Assembly: GCA_002838945.1 (NCBI GenBank)
Contig: PGXB01000042.1
Span: 1-32,050, forward strand
Source: a candidate division Zixibacteria bacterium HGW-Zixibacteria-1
GTDB lineage: Bacteria > Zixibacteria > MSB-5A5 > GN15 > PGXB01
Reading direction: 5' to 3'
Length of the DNA stretch: 32,050 nucleotides
Shown here in pieces: positions 24,683 through 32,050 of this stretch. Below the pieces are notes generated by a model. That model had not been told where the DNA came from. It saw only the letters and a list, made by a program, of their open reading frames with translations, and ran no database searches. Each line of letters begins with the position of its first letter. Within the stretch, counting starts at the first letter, position 1. A program made the translations under genes and the position numbers.

Positions 24683-25269
24683 GTACGCCGCATATCAAGA
24701 AAAACGACAAGAAGAACCCGGAGGATCGCTATGAAATCCGGTTGTCCGGGTCCGGCGGTCAGGGTCTGATTCTGGCCGGCGTTATTCTGGCGACCGCCAT
24801 CGGGGTGGGTGACGGCAAAAACGCGGTGCAGACGCAATCATACGGGCCGGAGGCCCGCGGGGGCGCCAGCCGCGCCGATGTCGTTATCTCCGAAGGTGAA
24901 ATATACTACCCCAAGACGATGAAGCTTGATCTGCTCCTGGCGCTGACGCAGGAAGCCTGCGACAAGTACTATCCCGATATGAAGGAAGGCGGCATGCTTA
25001 TCGTCGATTCGAACCTGGTAACGCAGGCTCCGACCAAGCGTTATTTCGGTTTTCCTTTTGTCCGGCTGGCGAAGGAAGAGATCGGGCAGGTTATGGTGGC
25101 CAATGTTATCGCGCTGGGCGCCATTGCCGAACTGACCGGGATCGTGTCGAAGACGGCGATCAAGGAAGCGGTTCTGGCCCGCGCCCCGCGGGGAACCGAG
25201 GAAAAGAACAAGAAAGCTCTGGAACTCGGTTTCAGCATCGCCAAAAAGGTCAAGGACTCCACGTTGTAA
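24679..25269 (+). CDS. korC: 2-oxoglutarate:ferredoxin oxidoreductase, gamma subunit
   Basis: This subunit completes the four-subunit Kor complex. The glycine-rich RLSGSGGQGLILAGVILA and QTQSYGPEARGGASRADVVIS are diagnostic of the gamma family (CoA-binding side). It overlaps the korB stop by four bases (ATGA), so the subunits are translationally coupled. GAGGTTGAAG upstream acts as ribosome site. At 196 aa it is normal, with a lysine/aspartate-rich N-terminus. The ndk gene follows after 13 bases. Confidence 0.94.
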   Translation: MSTPHIKKNDKKNPEDRYEIRLSGSGGQGLILAGVILATAIGVGDGKNAVQTQSYGPEARGGASRADVVISEGEIYYPKTMKLDLLLALTQEACDKYYPDMKEGGMLIVDSNLVTQAPTKRYFGFPFVRLAKEEIGQVMVANVIALGAIAELTGIVSKTAIKEAVLARAPRGTEEKNKKALELGFSIAKKVKDSTL

Positions 25270-25282
25270 CAGGAGTGGTTTA

Positions 25283-25681
25283 TTGGAACGGACATTATTG
25301 ATTATCAAGCCTGATGCCGTTGAGAGAAACCTGGTTGGTCATATAATCGGGCGTCTGGAAAAGGCCGGATTTAAGATTCTCGCCATGCGGATGGAGCATC
25401 TCTCCGTCGACAAAGCGCGCGAATTTTACGCCGTGCACAAAGAACGCCCCTTTTATAATGATCTGGTCAAATATATGACTTCGGGGCCGGTGGTCCCGAT
25501 GCTTCTCGAGAAGGGAAATGCCATTGCCGATCTGCGGACTATGATAGGCGCCACCGATCCGGCCAAGGCCGCCTGCGGGACGCTGCGGCAGGAAATTGCC
25601 ATCGATGTCCAGTGCAATTCGGTTCATGCCTCCGATGCGCCCGAAACGGCGGCGGTGGAGACGGCGTTTTTCTTTGGATAG
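25283..25681 (+). CDS. ndk: Nucleoside diphosphate kinase
   Basis: This enzyme moves the gamma-phosphate between nucleoside di- and triphosphates through a phosphohistidine. TLLIIKPDAVERNLVG opens it, FYAVHKERPFY and the GATDPAKAACGTLRQ loop follow, and the active-site NSVHASD (His near residue 115) precedes the C-terminal AVETAFFFG. At 132 aa it is slightly shorter than the usual 135-140. The start is an unusual TTG at 25283, with AGGAG seven bases upstream and conserved sequence starting at once. Next to sucCD it could re-balance ATP and GTP. Confidence 0.96.
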   Translation: MERTLLIIKPDAVERNLVGHIIGRLEKAGFKILAMRMEHLSVDKAREFYAVHKERPFYNDLVKYMTSGPVVPMLLEKGNAIADLRTMIGATDPAKAACGTLRQEIAIDVQCNSVHASDAPETAAVETAFFFG

Positions 25682-25685
25682 ACGG

Positions 25686-26906
25686 ATGGTAATTACGATT
25701 AATTACGGCGATAAAAAACTGAACCTGAATCTGCCGGATCATGTACATCTTGACGAATTCCGGCATGATCCGGCCGGGGATACTGTGGATATTGATGCCT
25801 TTATGCAGGCTCTGTCATCCGTCAGGCCCGTGCCGTTCGATATTAAAGAGGCTGATCTTTATGTCGTTAATGACGCCTATCGACAGACACCTTCGGCAAA
25901 AGTACTGACCTGGCTCGACAGAGCCGGCCGGTTGAACAGGAAGGCGCGTTTCCTGATCGCCACCGGTTCTCATCAGGCGCCGAGTCCGGCGCAGCTCGAG
26001 AAGATTTTCGGATCGATAATGGCTGAAATCGAGAATAATATCATCGTGCATGACGCCGAAGATTATGATTCGATGGTCGAAGCCGGCCGGGATAGCGACG
26101 GTCATCCGGTCTATCTGAATCGAGTTCTGCTCGAAGCGGAGAGGGTGGTGGTGATCGGGTCGGTGGAGCCGCATTATTTCGCCGGATTCACCGGCGGAAG
26201 AAAATCGATTTTCCCCGGCCTGTGCGATCTGGAGACGATCGTACGTAACCATAATCGGGCGGTCAGTTTCGAGGCCATGCCCATGAAGCTGAACGGCAAT
26301 CCGATCGAGGAAGATCTTCGGAAATTGATGAAGCTGTTTTCCTGCGAGAAGATCCTTTCGATACAGATGGTTCTGGCATCGGAAACGGAAATACAGGCGG
26401 TCTTTGTCGGCGGTTTGCAGGATACTTTCGAGCGTGCCTGCATTGCGGCGCGGCAATTATACGGCAAGAACGTATCAGGAAAGTATGACCTGCTGCTGGC
26501 TGAAGCGCTGCCGCCGTTGGATGCCAACCTGTATCAGCTTCAGAAATCTCTGGAAAATAGTCAGTCTGCGGTTGTGGATGATGGTGCGGTTGTCCTGTTT
26601 TCTCCGTGTCATGAAGGTATCGGTTCGAAAGATTTCTATCGCCTGGCGGACAACTGGGTTCCATCGGAAGACGCCATGCCGGAAGGAAGAGCTTCGTTCG
26701 GGGTACACAAGTTGTCTCGGGTATTCAGGATCGGCCGGAGGATAAACGTCTATTTGTATTCGGATCTTCCCGGTGGTGTGGCGGATAAGGTCTATTTCAA
26801 ATCGATATCCGACCCGCAGGGTCTGATAGATAAACTGGTTGAAAAAAATAAAATATTAAGAGCTGCCCTGGTGCGTGATTCCGGGCAGACAGTATTGGCA
26901 AATTAA
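25686..26906 (+). CDS. LarA-family nickel-dependent racemase/epimerase homologue
   Basis: LarA (lactate racemase) uses a nickel-pincer nucleotide tied to a lysine. The family's key residues are here with constant offset from the Lactobacillus enzyme: His96 (TGSHQAP), His163 and Lys173 in EPHYFAGFTGGRKSIFPG, and His189 (VRNHN), equivalent to His108, His174, Lys184 and His200. The 406-aa length is right. The frame is open further upstream over ndk, but that part is out-of-frame ndk sequence; the ATG at 25686, 5 bases past the ndk stop, is the proper start. Cofactor genes larB, larC and larE are not in the window. LarA homologues act on several 2-hydroxy acids; the position beside mdh makes malate or lactate possible substrates (inference). 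Confidence 0.85.
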   Translation: MVITINYGDKKLNLNLPDHVHLDEFRHDPAGDTVDIDAFMQALSSVRPVPFDIKEADLYVVNDAYRQTPSAKVLTWLDRAGRLNRKARFLIATGSHQAPSPAQLEKIFGSIMAEIENNIIVHDAEDYDSMVEAGRDSDGHPVYLNRVLLEAERVVVIGSVEPHYFAGFTGGRKSIFPGLCDLETIVRNHNRAVSFEAMPMKLNGNPIEEDLRKLMKLFSCEKILSIQMVLASETEIQAVFVGGLQDTFERACIAARQLYGKNVSGKYDLLLAEALPPLDANLYQLQKSLENSQSAVVDDGAVVLFSPCHEGIGSKDFYRLADNWVPSEDAMPEGRASFGVHKLSRVFRIGRRINVYLYSDLPGGVADKVYFKSISDPQGLIDKLVEKNKILRAALVRDSGQTVLAN

Positions 26907-26942
26907 CGGACTGTTGTGTAATTATAAACTCGAGGAGGAGTA

Positions 26943-27869
26943 ATGAACAAGAAAATAGCAGTCATCGGAGCCGGAAACGTCGGCGCCAGTTGTGCGCAGT
27001 ATCTGGCCGAGGCCAATCTTGGCGACGTCGTCATGATCGACATTATCGAGGGTTTGCCGCAGGGTAAAGCGCTCGATCTGACCCAGGCCGGACCGGTCAG
27101 GGGTTACAACTGTATGGTCACCGGCAGCAACGACTACAAGGATATCAAGGGCGCCGACCTGGTCATCATGACCGCCGGTCTGGCCCGTAAGCCGGGTATG
27201 TCGCGCGAGGACCTTCTGAACATGAACGCCAATATTGTCGGAACGGCGGCCAAGAATATCAAGAAGTATGCCTCCAAAGCCTTCGTTATCGTGGTCTCGA
27301 ATCCGCTCGATATCATGACCTATCATATGATGAAGGTAACCGGATTCCCGACCAACCGTGTCTGCGGGCAGGCCGGTATTCTGGATTCGACCCGTTTCCG
27401 CGCCTTCATAGCGATGGAACTGGGCGTGGCAATGGCGGAAGTGCAGGCGATGGTGCTCGGCGGCCACGGCGACACGATGGTTCCGCTTCCGCGCTACACC
27501 ACCGTCGGCGGCATTCCGATCGGCGAGCTTATCGAAGCCAAGCGGATCGGTGAAATCGCCGAAAGAACCCGCATGGGCGGCGGCGAAATCGTCAAATTGC
27601 TCAAAACCGGTTCGGCTTATTATGCCCCGGCGGCGGCTTCGGTCGATATGGCCAGGGCCATTCTCTGCGACGAGAAGCGGGTCTTCCCGTGTTCGGCGCA
27701 TCTCACCGGGCAATACGGTATCAATGACATTTATATCGGTGTTCCGATCGTGCTCGGAGGCAACGGTGTCGAGAAAATCATCGAACTGAAACTCACTAAG
27801 AAGGAACTGGCCGAATTGCAGAATTCCGCCGGAACCTACAAGGGTGTTCTCAAAGAAATAGGATATTAA
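26943..27869 (+). CDS. mdh: Malate dehydrogenase (LDH-like type)
   Basis: It interconverts malate and oxaloacetate with NAD(H). The Rossmann GAGNVGAS opens the protein and an Asp (VVMIDI) ends strand 2, which favours NAD. The substrate loop ARKPGMSRED has the malate-specifying arginine. SNPLDIMT, the active-site loop VLGGHGDTMVP and a 308-aa length fit the short tetrameric MDH type of anaerobes and green bacteria. GAGGAGT lies before the ATG. icd follows after 12 bases, so the two are co-transcribed. Confidence 0.96.
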   Translation: MNKKIAVIGAGNVGASCAQYLAEANLGDVVMIDIIEGLPQGKALDLTQAGPVRGYNCMVTGSNDYKDIKGADLVIMTAGLARKPGMSREDLLNMNANIVGTAAKNIKKYASKAFVIVVSNPLDIMTYHMMKVTGFPTNRVCGQAGILDSTRFRAFIAMELGVAMAEVQAMVLGGHGDTMVPLPRYTTVGGIPIGELIEAKRIGEIAERTRMGGGEIVKLLKTGSAYYAPAAASVDMARAILCDEKRVFPCSAHLTGQYGINDIYIGVPIVLGGNGVEKIIELKLTKKELAELQNSAGTYKGVLKEIGY

Positions 27870-27881
27870 TGGAGGAAAGAC

Positions 27882-29132
27882 GTGCCACCAAAATTTAAAC
27901 ATATCCAGATTCCCAAGGATGGCAAGCGGATTGAAGTCAAGAACAAGAAGCTGGTTATTCCCGACAAGCCGATTATTCCGGTTATCGAGGGCGATGGTAT
28001 CGGCCGCGACATTATGAAGGCCACCCGCCGGGTGGTCGATGCCGCTGTCGAAAAGGCCTATAAAGGCAAGAAGAAAATCGTCTGGATGGATATCTATGCC
28101 GGTGAAAACGCCTTTGCGAAATACAAAGAGTGGCTCCCGCAGGAAACTTTCGACGCCATCAAGTATTACTACGTGGCGCTCAAGGGTCCTCTGACCACGC
28201 CGATCGGCGGCGGGTTCCGTTCGCTCAATGTGACCCTGCGCCAGGTGTTGAACCTGTATGCCTGTGTCCGCCCGGTGCGCTATTTCGAGGGTGTCCCGTC
28301 GCCGGTGACAAATCCGGAAAAGATGAATATCATCATTTACCGTGAGAACACCGAAGACGTTTACGCCGGTATCGAATGGAAAAAGGGAACGGCCGATGTT
28401 AAAAAGGTGATCAACTTCCTCAACAAGCAGATGAAAACGAACATCCGCGCCGATTCGGGTATCGGCATCAAGCCGATGTCGGTGACCGGTTCCAAGCAGT
28501 TGATCCGCAAGGCCATTCAGCATGCCATCGCCCGCAAGCTTACTTCGGTGACGCTGGTCCACAAGGGCAACATCATGAAGTACACCGAAGGCGCTTTCCG
28601 CGACTGGGGCTATGAGCTGGCCAAAAAGGAATTCGGAAAAGTAACCATTACCGAAGATGAACTGTGGAGCAAGTACAACGGCAAACAGCCGAAGGGCAAG
28701 ATCGTCATCAAGGATCGTATTGCCGATTCGATGTTCCAGCAGATTCTGACCCGGACCGATGAGTACAGCGTGGTTGCGACTCCGAACCTCAACGGCGATT
28801 ATCTGTCCGATGCTTCGGCGGCCCAGGTGGGCGGCCTTGGCATGGCGCCCGGCGCCAATATCGGCGATTATATCGGTCTTTTCGAGGCGACTCACGGCAC
28901 CGCGCCGAAGTATGCCGACAAGGACATGGTCAATCCCGGCTCGCTGATTCTCTCGGCTGTGATGATGCTGGAGTATCTCGGTTGGAACAAGGCCGCCGAT
29001 ATGATCACCAAGTCGATCGAGACGACCATCAAGAAAAAGACGGTCACTTATGATCTGGAACGGTTGATGAAGGGTGCGAAGAAGGTATCGACCTCCGAAT
29101 ACGGCACCGAGATCATCAAGAACATGAAGTAA
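27882..29132 (+). CDS. icd: Isocitrate dehydrogenase, NADP-type
   Basis: It oxidatively decarboxylates isocitrate to 2-oxoglutarate; the reverse occurs in reductive TCA cycles. [13 protein letters not shown] opens the catalytic part. [13 protein letters not shown] holds the substrate-binding serine equivalent to Ser113 of E. coli, and [14 protein letters not shown] and [11 protein letters not shown] follow. In [17 protein letters not shown] the Lys-Tyr pair marks NADP preference. The 416-aa length is like E. coli Icd. The start is a GTG at 27882, with GGAGGAAA six bases upstream. It is the last gene of the metabolic block, followed by a strong terminator. Confidence 0.96.
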   Translation: MPPKFKHIQIPKDGKRIEVKNKKLVIPDKPIIPVIEGDGIGRDIMKATRRVVDAAVEKAYKGKKKIVWMDIYAGENAFAKYKEWLPQETFDAIKYYYVALKGPLTTPIGGGFRSLNVTLRQVLNLYACVRPVRYFEGVPSPVTNPEKMNIIIYRENTEDVYAGIEWKKGTADVKKVINFLNKQMKTNIRADSGIGIKPMSVTGSKQLIRKAIQHAIARKLTSVTLVHKGNIMKYTEGAFRDWGYELAKKEFGKVTITEDELWSKYNGKQPKGKIVIKDRIADSMFQQILTRTDEYSVVATPNLNGDYLSDASAAQVGGLGMAPGANIGDYIGLFEATHGTAPKYADKDMVNPGSLILSAVMMLEYLGWNKAADMITKSIETTIKKKTVTYDLERLMKGAKKVSTSEYGTEIIKNMK

Positions 29133-29153
29133 GTGATTCTTATTATTGTTTGC

Positions 29154-29183
29154 AAGGCCGGGCATCACGCCCGGCCTTTTTTT
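29154..29183 (+). terminator. Rho-independent terminator after icd
   Basis: GGCCGGGC (29156-29163), loop ATCAC, and GCCCGGCC (29169-29176) form a perfect 8-bp stem followed by T7 (29177-29183), with two A-T pairs possible below it. It closes the large metabolic block. Confidence 0.92.
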
Positions 29184-29229
29184 ATTATGGTGAAATCGGA
29201 ATGCTCAACGGGAGAGCAGTCTATCATCA

Positions 29230-29248
29230 ATTATCTAGATAATATAAT
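29230..29248 (+). promoter_or_regulatory. Palindrome overlapping a -10-like box
   Basis: ATTATCTAGATAAT (29230-29243) is a perfect 14-base palindrome that runs directly into TATAAT (29243-29248), 15 bases before the GTG of the next gene. It could be an operator at the promoter of that gene; the matching -35 region is poor. Confidence 0.35.
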
Positions 29249-29263
29249 GCTTGTGTTAAATAA

Positions 29264-30838
29264 GTGAGTAGAATTATATTATATAGGTTTGTGTCGCAAA
29301 AATATTGGATAAATAATTATTTAAAGACCTTATTTGTTACCATTGTGCATAATCGTCTTGAAATACTTGCCGAGGAAGAATATTTGCGCATTGCAAATGA
29401 AATATCCAATTATGATCTTGTTCAATCCCTAGTATTTATTAAAAATTTCATACAGCAGCGAAGAAAAATCGATCACATTTTTATTAATATTAATGGCAAG
29501 GTCACAGGCTATCATATATTTCCATTCATAATTGATCTTGTTTTAAGGCATTCAACGTTGTTGCCTGGGAGAAATACATTCGATCTTTATGTCTTGGAAT
29601 GGCTTGTTGAAAAGCATTTAAACTATCCTGAAATGGTTCATCTTATTAAAAATAGGGAAGATATCAATAAATATGTCCCTGAGACTCTAATAAGATATGC
29701 TTTTGAGCAGATTCCTTATCAAGAGACAAATACATCATTGATCCCAAGGAGTTATCTTATATTTAAACAAATTCCGGAAGCCAATTCCGGCAAACATAAG
29801 AATTTCTTGAACGCTAGGGATTTGGTGCTGAATAGGCTATTCCGTGTTGATTTGGACGATATATTTTATTGTTCTTTTACATTGGCTGCGATTGCAGAGA
29901 AGAGTGATTTTTTGGGCGCTGGATTAACTACTGAAATAGATAGATTTAAAAAATATGTGGAAACCGACGCTATAAAAATTATTAGAGGCCTGTTGACAAT
30001 AAATAAAGATGAGTATATTTCGCAAGGAAATTCGAAAAATTCTTATATTTATAAAAAGTACGAATATTTTCAAATACTAAAGACCCCAATCGTGAAAATA
30101 AATAATTGCGATATAGTGCCAAATGTCTTCATAATTCCAGACAGAGTAACCAAATTGCTCAATGAATATTTCATTCAATATTTCTATGATAATCAACGGA
30201 TATCAGATTACACAAATCATTACGGGGATGTATTTAAGGAATATGTCGGATATTTATTGGATAATTGTTTTATTAATTGCCTTCATATTGATTTGGATGC
30301 AGTCGATTGGATGACTGGAAAAAAGGCGGATTACTTGATGCTAAATGGTGATAAGGCCACCATATTTGAGTGTAAGGCATTGAAATACCCGGCGGAATTG
30401 AAAAGGACTGGTTCGCTTGAAATATTGGAATCTTTTTTAGTAGAGAAAATAGCATACGCGGTGGATCAATGTACTGAAACCGAAAAGCAAATTTATGCTA
30501 ACAGAAATATTATCCCGGAGGTCAGTCAAATAAAATATATTTATAAATATGTGGTTATTGAAGATAGCTTTGAATATATAAATGATATAATTGATTTTAT
30601 ACCTGATTCTGGTATTGCTCAAAGAATTATGGCGACTAATACACAGATTATGTCTATATTAGAGCTTGAGACTCTAGTGGCTTCTAATTTCGCCAGTAAA
30701 TATGAGGTATTATCTGAAAAATCAAATGCTGCGTGTAGACATCTTTCATTTGATAAGTATTTGAAGGGAAAAAAAGGATTTGAATATACACGCAGATCAG
30801 TGCTGGATGAATTGTTAAAGAGATTTACCATTATATAA
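29264..30838 (+). CDS. Large protein of unknown function with PD-(D/E)XK nuclease-like motif (524 aa)
   Basis: I do not recognise the family. The protein is isoleucine-, lysine- and tyrosine-rich and strongly AT-biased in codon use, unlike the preceding metabolic genes, which suggests transfer. Near residues 350-372 is KKADYLMLNGDKATIFECKA, where Asp356, Glu369 and Lys371 fit the D...ExK core of restriction-endonuclease-fold nucleases; a preceding helix with FKEYVGYLL and a later helix with AVDQC fit the same fold. The N-terminal 300 residues look helical and carry no motif I know. The start is uncertain: GTG 29264 has no clear ribosome site, and GTG 29291 is an alternative. Next to a TM protein gene and an IS30 element, a defence role is plausible but only inferred. 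Confidence 0.65.
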   Translation: MSRIILYRFVSQKYWINNYLKTLFVTIVHNRLEILAEEEYLRIANEISNYDLVQSLVFIKNFIQQRRKIDHIFININGKVTGYHIFPFIIDLVLRHSTLLPGRNTFDLYVLEWLVEKHLNYPEMVHLIKNREDINKYVPETLIRYAFEQIPYQETNTSLIPRSYLIFKQIPEANSGKHKNFLNARDLVLNRLFRVDLDDIFYCSFTLAAIAEKSDFLGAGLTTEIDRFKKYVETDAIKIIRGLLTINKDEYISQGNSKNSYIYKKYEYFQILKTPIVKINNCDIVPNVFIIPDRVTKLLNEYFIQYFYDNQRISDYTNHYGDVFKEYVGYLLDNCFINCLHIDLDAVDWMTGKKADYLMLNGDKATIFECKALKYPAELKRTGSLEILESFLVEKIAYAVDQCTETEKQIYANRNIIPEVSQIKYIYKYVVIEDSFEYINDIIDFIPDSGIAQRIMATNTQIMSILELETLVASNFASKYEVLSEKSNAACRHLSFDKYLKGKKGFEYTRRSVLDELLKRFTII

Positions 30839-30928
30839 TACAATAAACAGTAATAAATATCTACTTTGAAATGATATTAATATAAATCCATGAATCATAA
30901 ATAACTATATAATATATGGAGGTCGCAA

Positions 30929-31429
30929 ATGGACTCAACGAATGTAGTGATAGAGCCAATAGTCACTGGGCATGCAATATTCGCTGCTTTTCTTGGTATA
31001 GTAGCAGCGGCATTTGTTGGCATTATATCATCATATTTGACATATCGATTTACTAGAAAAATCAGACTTGAGGCAGAATGGAGAATTGATAAGTTAAAAC
31101 ACTATCAGGATATATTGGCAGCATTATCAAAAATGGTCAATTGGCGATCGGAGGAGGATTTTGATGAATCCATGAAAGATTATGCACATGCGTCAAACAC
31201 GATATCTCTTGTTGCCCCGCAGTCATTAATTTGTGCTCTGAACGAATTGACCGAAGCGCTTAAATCAATGAATACTGATAAGTCGTCAAATGCGGATAGA
31301 AAGGCCAAAGAGTCGATAAGACGTCTGGTGCTTGCGGTCAGAAAAGACCTTAATATATATCCAAATGACGATGAATCGACATTCAAATATGAGCTTCTTT
31401 CTGGACATTCTACGGGTACGAAGCGCTAG
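30929..31429 (+). CDS. Single-TM protein with helical cytosolic domain, unknown function (166 aa)
   Basis: One strong membrane helix at about 14-38 is followed by a charged, helix-forming region (about 40-145, with KIRLEAEWRIDKLKHYQDIL as a coiled-coil-like stretch) and a short acidic then basic end. No catalytic motif is seen. GGAGG seven bases before the ATG gives a good start. It lies 90 bases after the nuclease-like gene on the same strand and shares its AT-rich composition, so the two probably arrived together. Small membrane-anchored helical proteins occur in many defence units, but nothing in the sequence proves such a role. Confidence 0.7.
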   Translation: MDSTNVVIEPIVTGHAIFAAFLGIVAAAFVGIISSYLTYRFTRKIRLEAEWRIDKLKHYQDILAALSKMVNWRSEEDFDESMKDYAHASNTISLVAPQSLICALNELTEALKSMNTDKSSNADRKAKESIRRLVLAVRKDLNIYPNDDESTFKYELLSGHSTGTKR

Positions 31430-31453
31430 AATCCAAGTTGTTGACCAGCGTGG

Positions 31454-31478
31454 CCCGGAGCTTCGCTCCGGGTTTCTT
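31454..31478 (+). terminator. Terminator after the TM protein gene
   Basis: CCCGGAGC (31454-31461), loop TTC, and GCTCCGGG (31465-31472) form a perfect 8-bp stem followed by TTTCTT. It lies 24 bases past the stop. Confidence 0.75.
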
Positions 31479-31865
31479 AAACCATGATCCTTACAAAATC
31501 ACCATCACTTTGATGGTAAATGGGTCGCCGGGGGGTATTATAGAGGAGTGTTCTTTTATTATGGCTATGAGTGCGTCAAAAATACGAATCGTCACCACGG
31601 TGGCCGCGCCAAATTTATTTGGGGCTGTACCTTTAAAAAGACATCCCCAAACAAGTTTGGGAATGCCACCCAAGCGCCCACAATTCCACCATATTAAGGA
31701 CAGACGATTATTTTGCCGGGGAATAAGTTCTGAAAATATTTAAAAACGCAAAAACAAAGCCAATTTCGTGTAATTATATGGAGCCTTTCTTATTACAGGA
31801 AAATATTGATGAGAAAACCAAGGCACGGAACATCAATTTGTTAGCGATTTGGTCATACTGATGCT

Positions 31866-31924
31866 TGTGATCAGTCGGTCGGGAAAAGATCGACCGCGGC
31901 AAGTCGGAGGACTTGCCGATCACA
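31866..31924. repeat. Nested inverted repeats forming a three-way junction
   Basis: An outer stem TGTGATC (31866-31872) / GATCACA (31918-31924) encloses two hairpins: CGGTC (31876-31880) / GACCG (31892-31896), and a perfect 9-bp stem CGGCAAGTC (31897-31905) - GGAG - GACTTGCCG (31910-31918). The layout suggests a structured repeat, such as a REP-like or non-autonomous element, just outside the IS30 end. Confidence 0.65.
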
Positions 31925-31964
31925 GTGACTCGCTGGCCGCATAAATTATAAGAATGGATTCCCT

Positions 31965-32050
31965 AAATTCACAAACGAAGTGCAACACCTGTATAAGGTG
32001 TTGTTATGGGACAAATCTACAAACAACTTACGGTTGAAGAACGGTGCGAA
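31965..32050 (+). mobile_element. Left end of an IS30-family insertion sequence (cut by window edge)
   Basis: The stretch holds the first codons of an IS30-type transposase and the about 40 bases before them (AAATTCACAAACGAAGTGCA...), which look like the terminal inverted repeat region of this family. A hairpin CAACACC (31983-31989) / GGTGTTG (31997-32003) ends two bases before the start codon. The exact left boundary cannot be set without the right end. Confidence 0.6.
32006..32050 (+). CDS. IS30-family transposase, N-terminal fragment
   Basis: The 15 codons read MGQIYKQLTVEERCE and run off the window. YKQLT.EER is the standard opening of IS30 transposases, leading into the helix-turn-helix DNA-binding domain. 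No Shine-Dalgarno site is visible; the start is just after a hairpin, which may limit expression when transcripts enter from outside. The catalytic DDE domain lies beyond the window, so intactness is unknown. Confidence 0.72.
   Translation, partial: MGQIYKQLTVEERCE

Larger units (their letters stand above)
31430..31964. other. Non-coding stretch with several hairpins, between TM gene and IS30 end
   Basis: No convincing gene lies here; the short open frames lack ribosome sites and read as low-complexity sequence. It holds the terminator at 31454-31478, a hairpin CCCAAA-CAAG-TTTGGG (31646-31661) and the nested stem structure at 31866-31924. It may be decayed mobile or repeat sequence. Confidence 0.5.

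Noticed and set aside
25596-25685. N-terminal extension of the LarA-like protein over the end of ndk
   Set aside because: The 30 extra residues are arginine-rich out-of-frame ndk sequence; the conserved protein begins at ATG 25686.
26922-29168. A 748-codon open frame on the minus strand
   Set aside because: It lies wholly opposite mdh and icd, both unmistakable. Its composition (rich in His, Arg, Asp, Gly) is the expected mirror of GC-biased codons, and no family motif is seen.
31438-31743. A plus-strand open frame of 101 codons and a 60-codon minus-strand frame at 31491-31673
   Set aside because: The plus frame starts inside the terminator hairpin; neither has a ribosome site or a known motif. 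They may be remnants of repeat sequence.
1-32050. CRISPR array, rRNA genes, prophage or replication origin
   Set aside because: No regularly spaced direct repeats, rRNA sequence, phage structural genes, integrase or DnaA-box cluster was seen.

Overview
The window looks like a chromosomal segment of an uncultured, probably anaerobic or facultative Gram-negative-type bacterium. A subtilase with a C-terminal FlgD-Ig/sorting-like domain, a secreted lectin ending in a dockerin-like repeat, and a ferredoxin-dependent 2-oxoglutarate oxidoreductase inside a TCA gene run fit the FCB/Zixibacteria-like part of the tree. This placement is an inference from gene style; no marker was aligned. The core genes are moderately GC-rich, use clear Shine-Dalgarno sites and are tightly packed. 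Three promoters share one form, TTGAC(A/T)-N16-TATATT.

Layout. 1-957: a small minus-strand membrane protein gene beyond the 3' side of tRNA-Arg(CCG). 1234-6230: a five-gene same-strand run encoding a polar amino acid ABC permease and ATPase, a secreted subtilase, a PAS/GAF-like sensor, and a histidine-kinase-like protein with no ATPase domain. It is followed at once by the promoter and gene of tRNA-Ala(GGC). 6354-10129: an accessory stretch with a PD-(D/E)XK nuclease-like protein, a membrane protein flanked by two copies of an intergenic repeat, a tandem double-domain DsrC/TusE-like protein, alternating inverted GGCAGAACC motifs, and the lectin-dockerin protein. A SprT-like metalloprotease follows.

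10851-14668: a translation operon, rplM-rpsI-rpsB-tsf-pyrH-frr, with a clear promoter and a terminator. 14783-29183: a metabolic block that starts from another clear promoter. It holds an aldehyde dehydrogenase, a COG2403-type P-loop protein, carbamate kinase, a tRNA nucleotidyltransferase with an HD domain, sucC-sucD, korDABC, ndk, a LarA-type nickel racemase homologue, mdh and icd. It ends in a perfect GC-rich terminator. Malate dehydrogenase, isocitrate dehydrogenase, 2-oxoglutarate:ferredoxin oxidoreductase and succinyl-CoA ligase together cover most of one TCA arm, which can run oxidatively or reductively.

29184-32050: an AT-rich accessory tail. It has a 524-aa protein with a PD-(D/E)XK-like motif, a one-TM helical protein, strong hairpins, and the left end of an IS30-family insertion sequence cut by the window edge. 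The least ordinary items are the tandem DsrC-like protein, the lysine-rich tail on SucD, the histidine kinase without a catalytic domain, the nuclease-like/TM pair next to the IS30 element, and the repeat elements.
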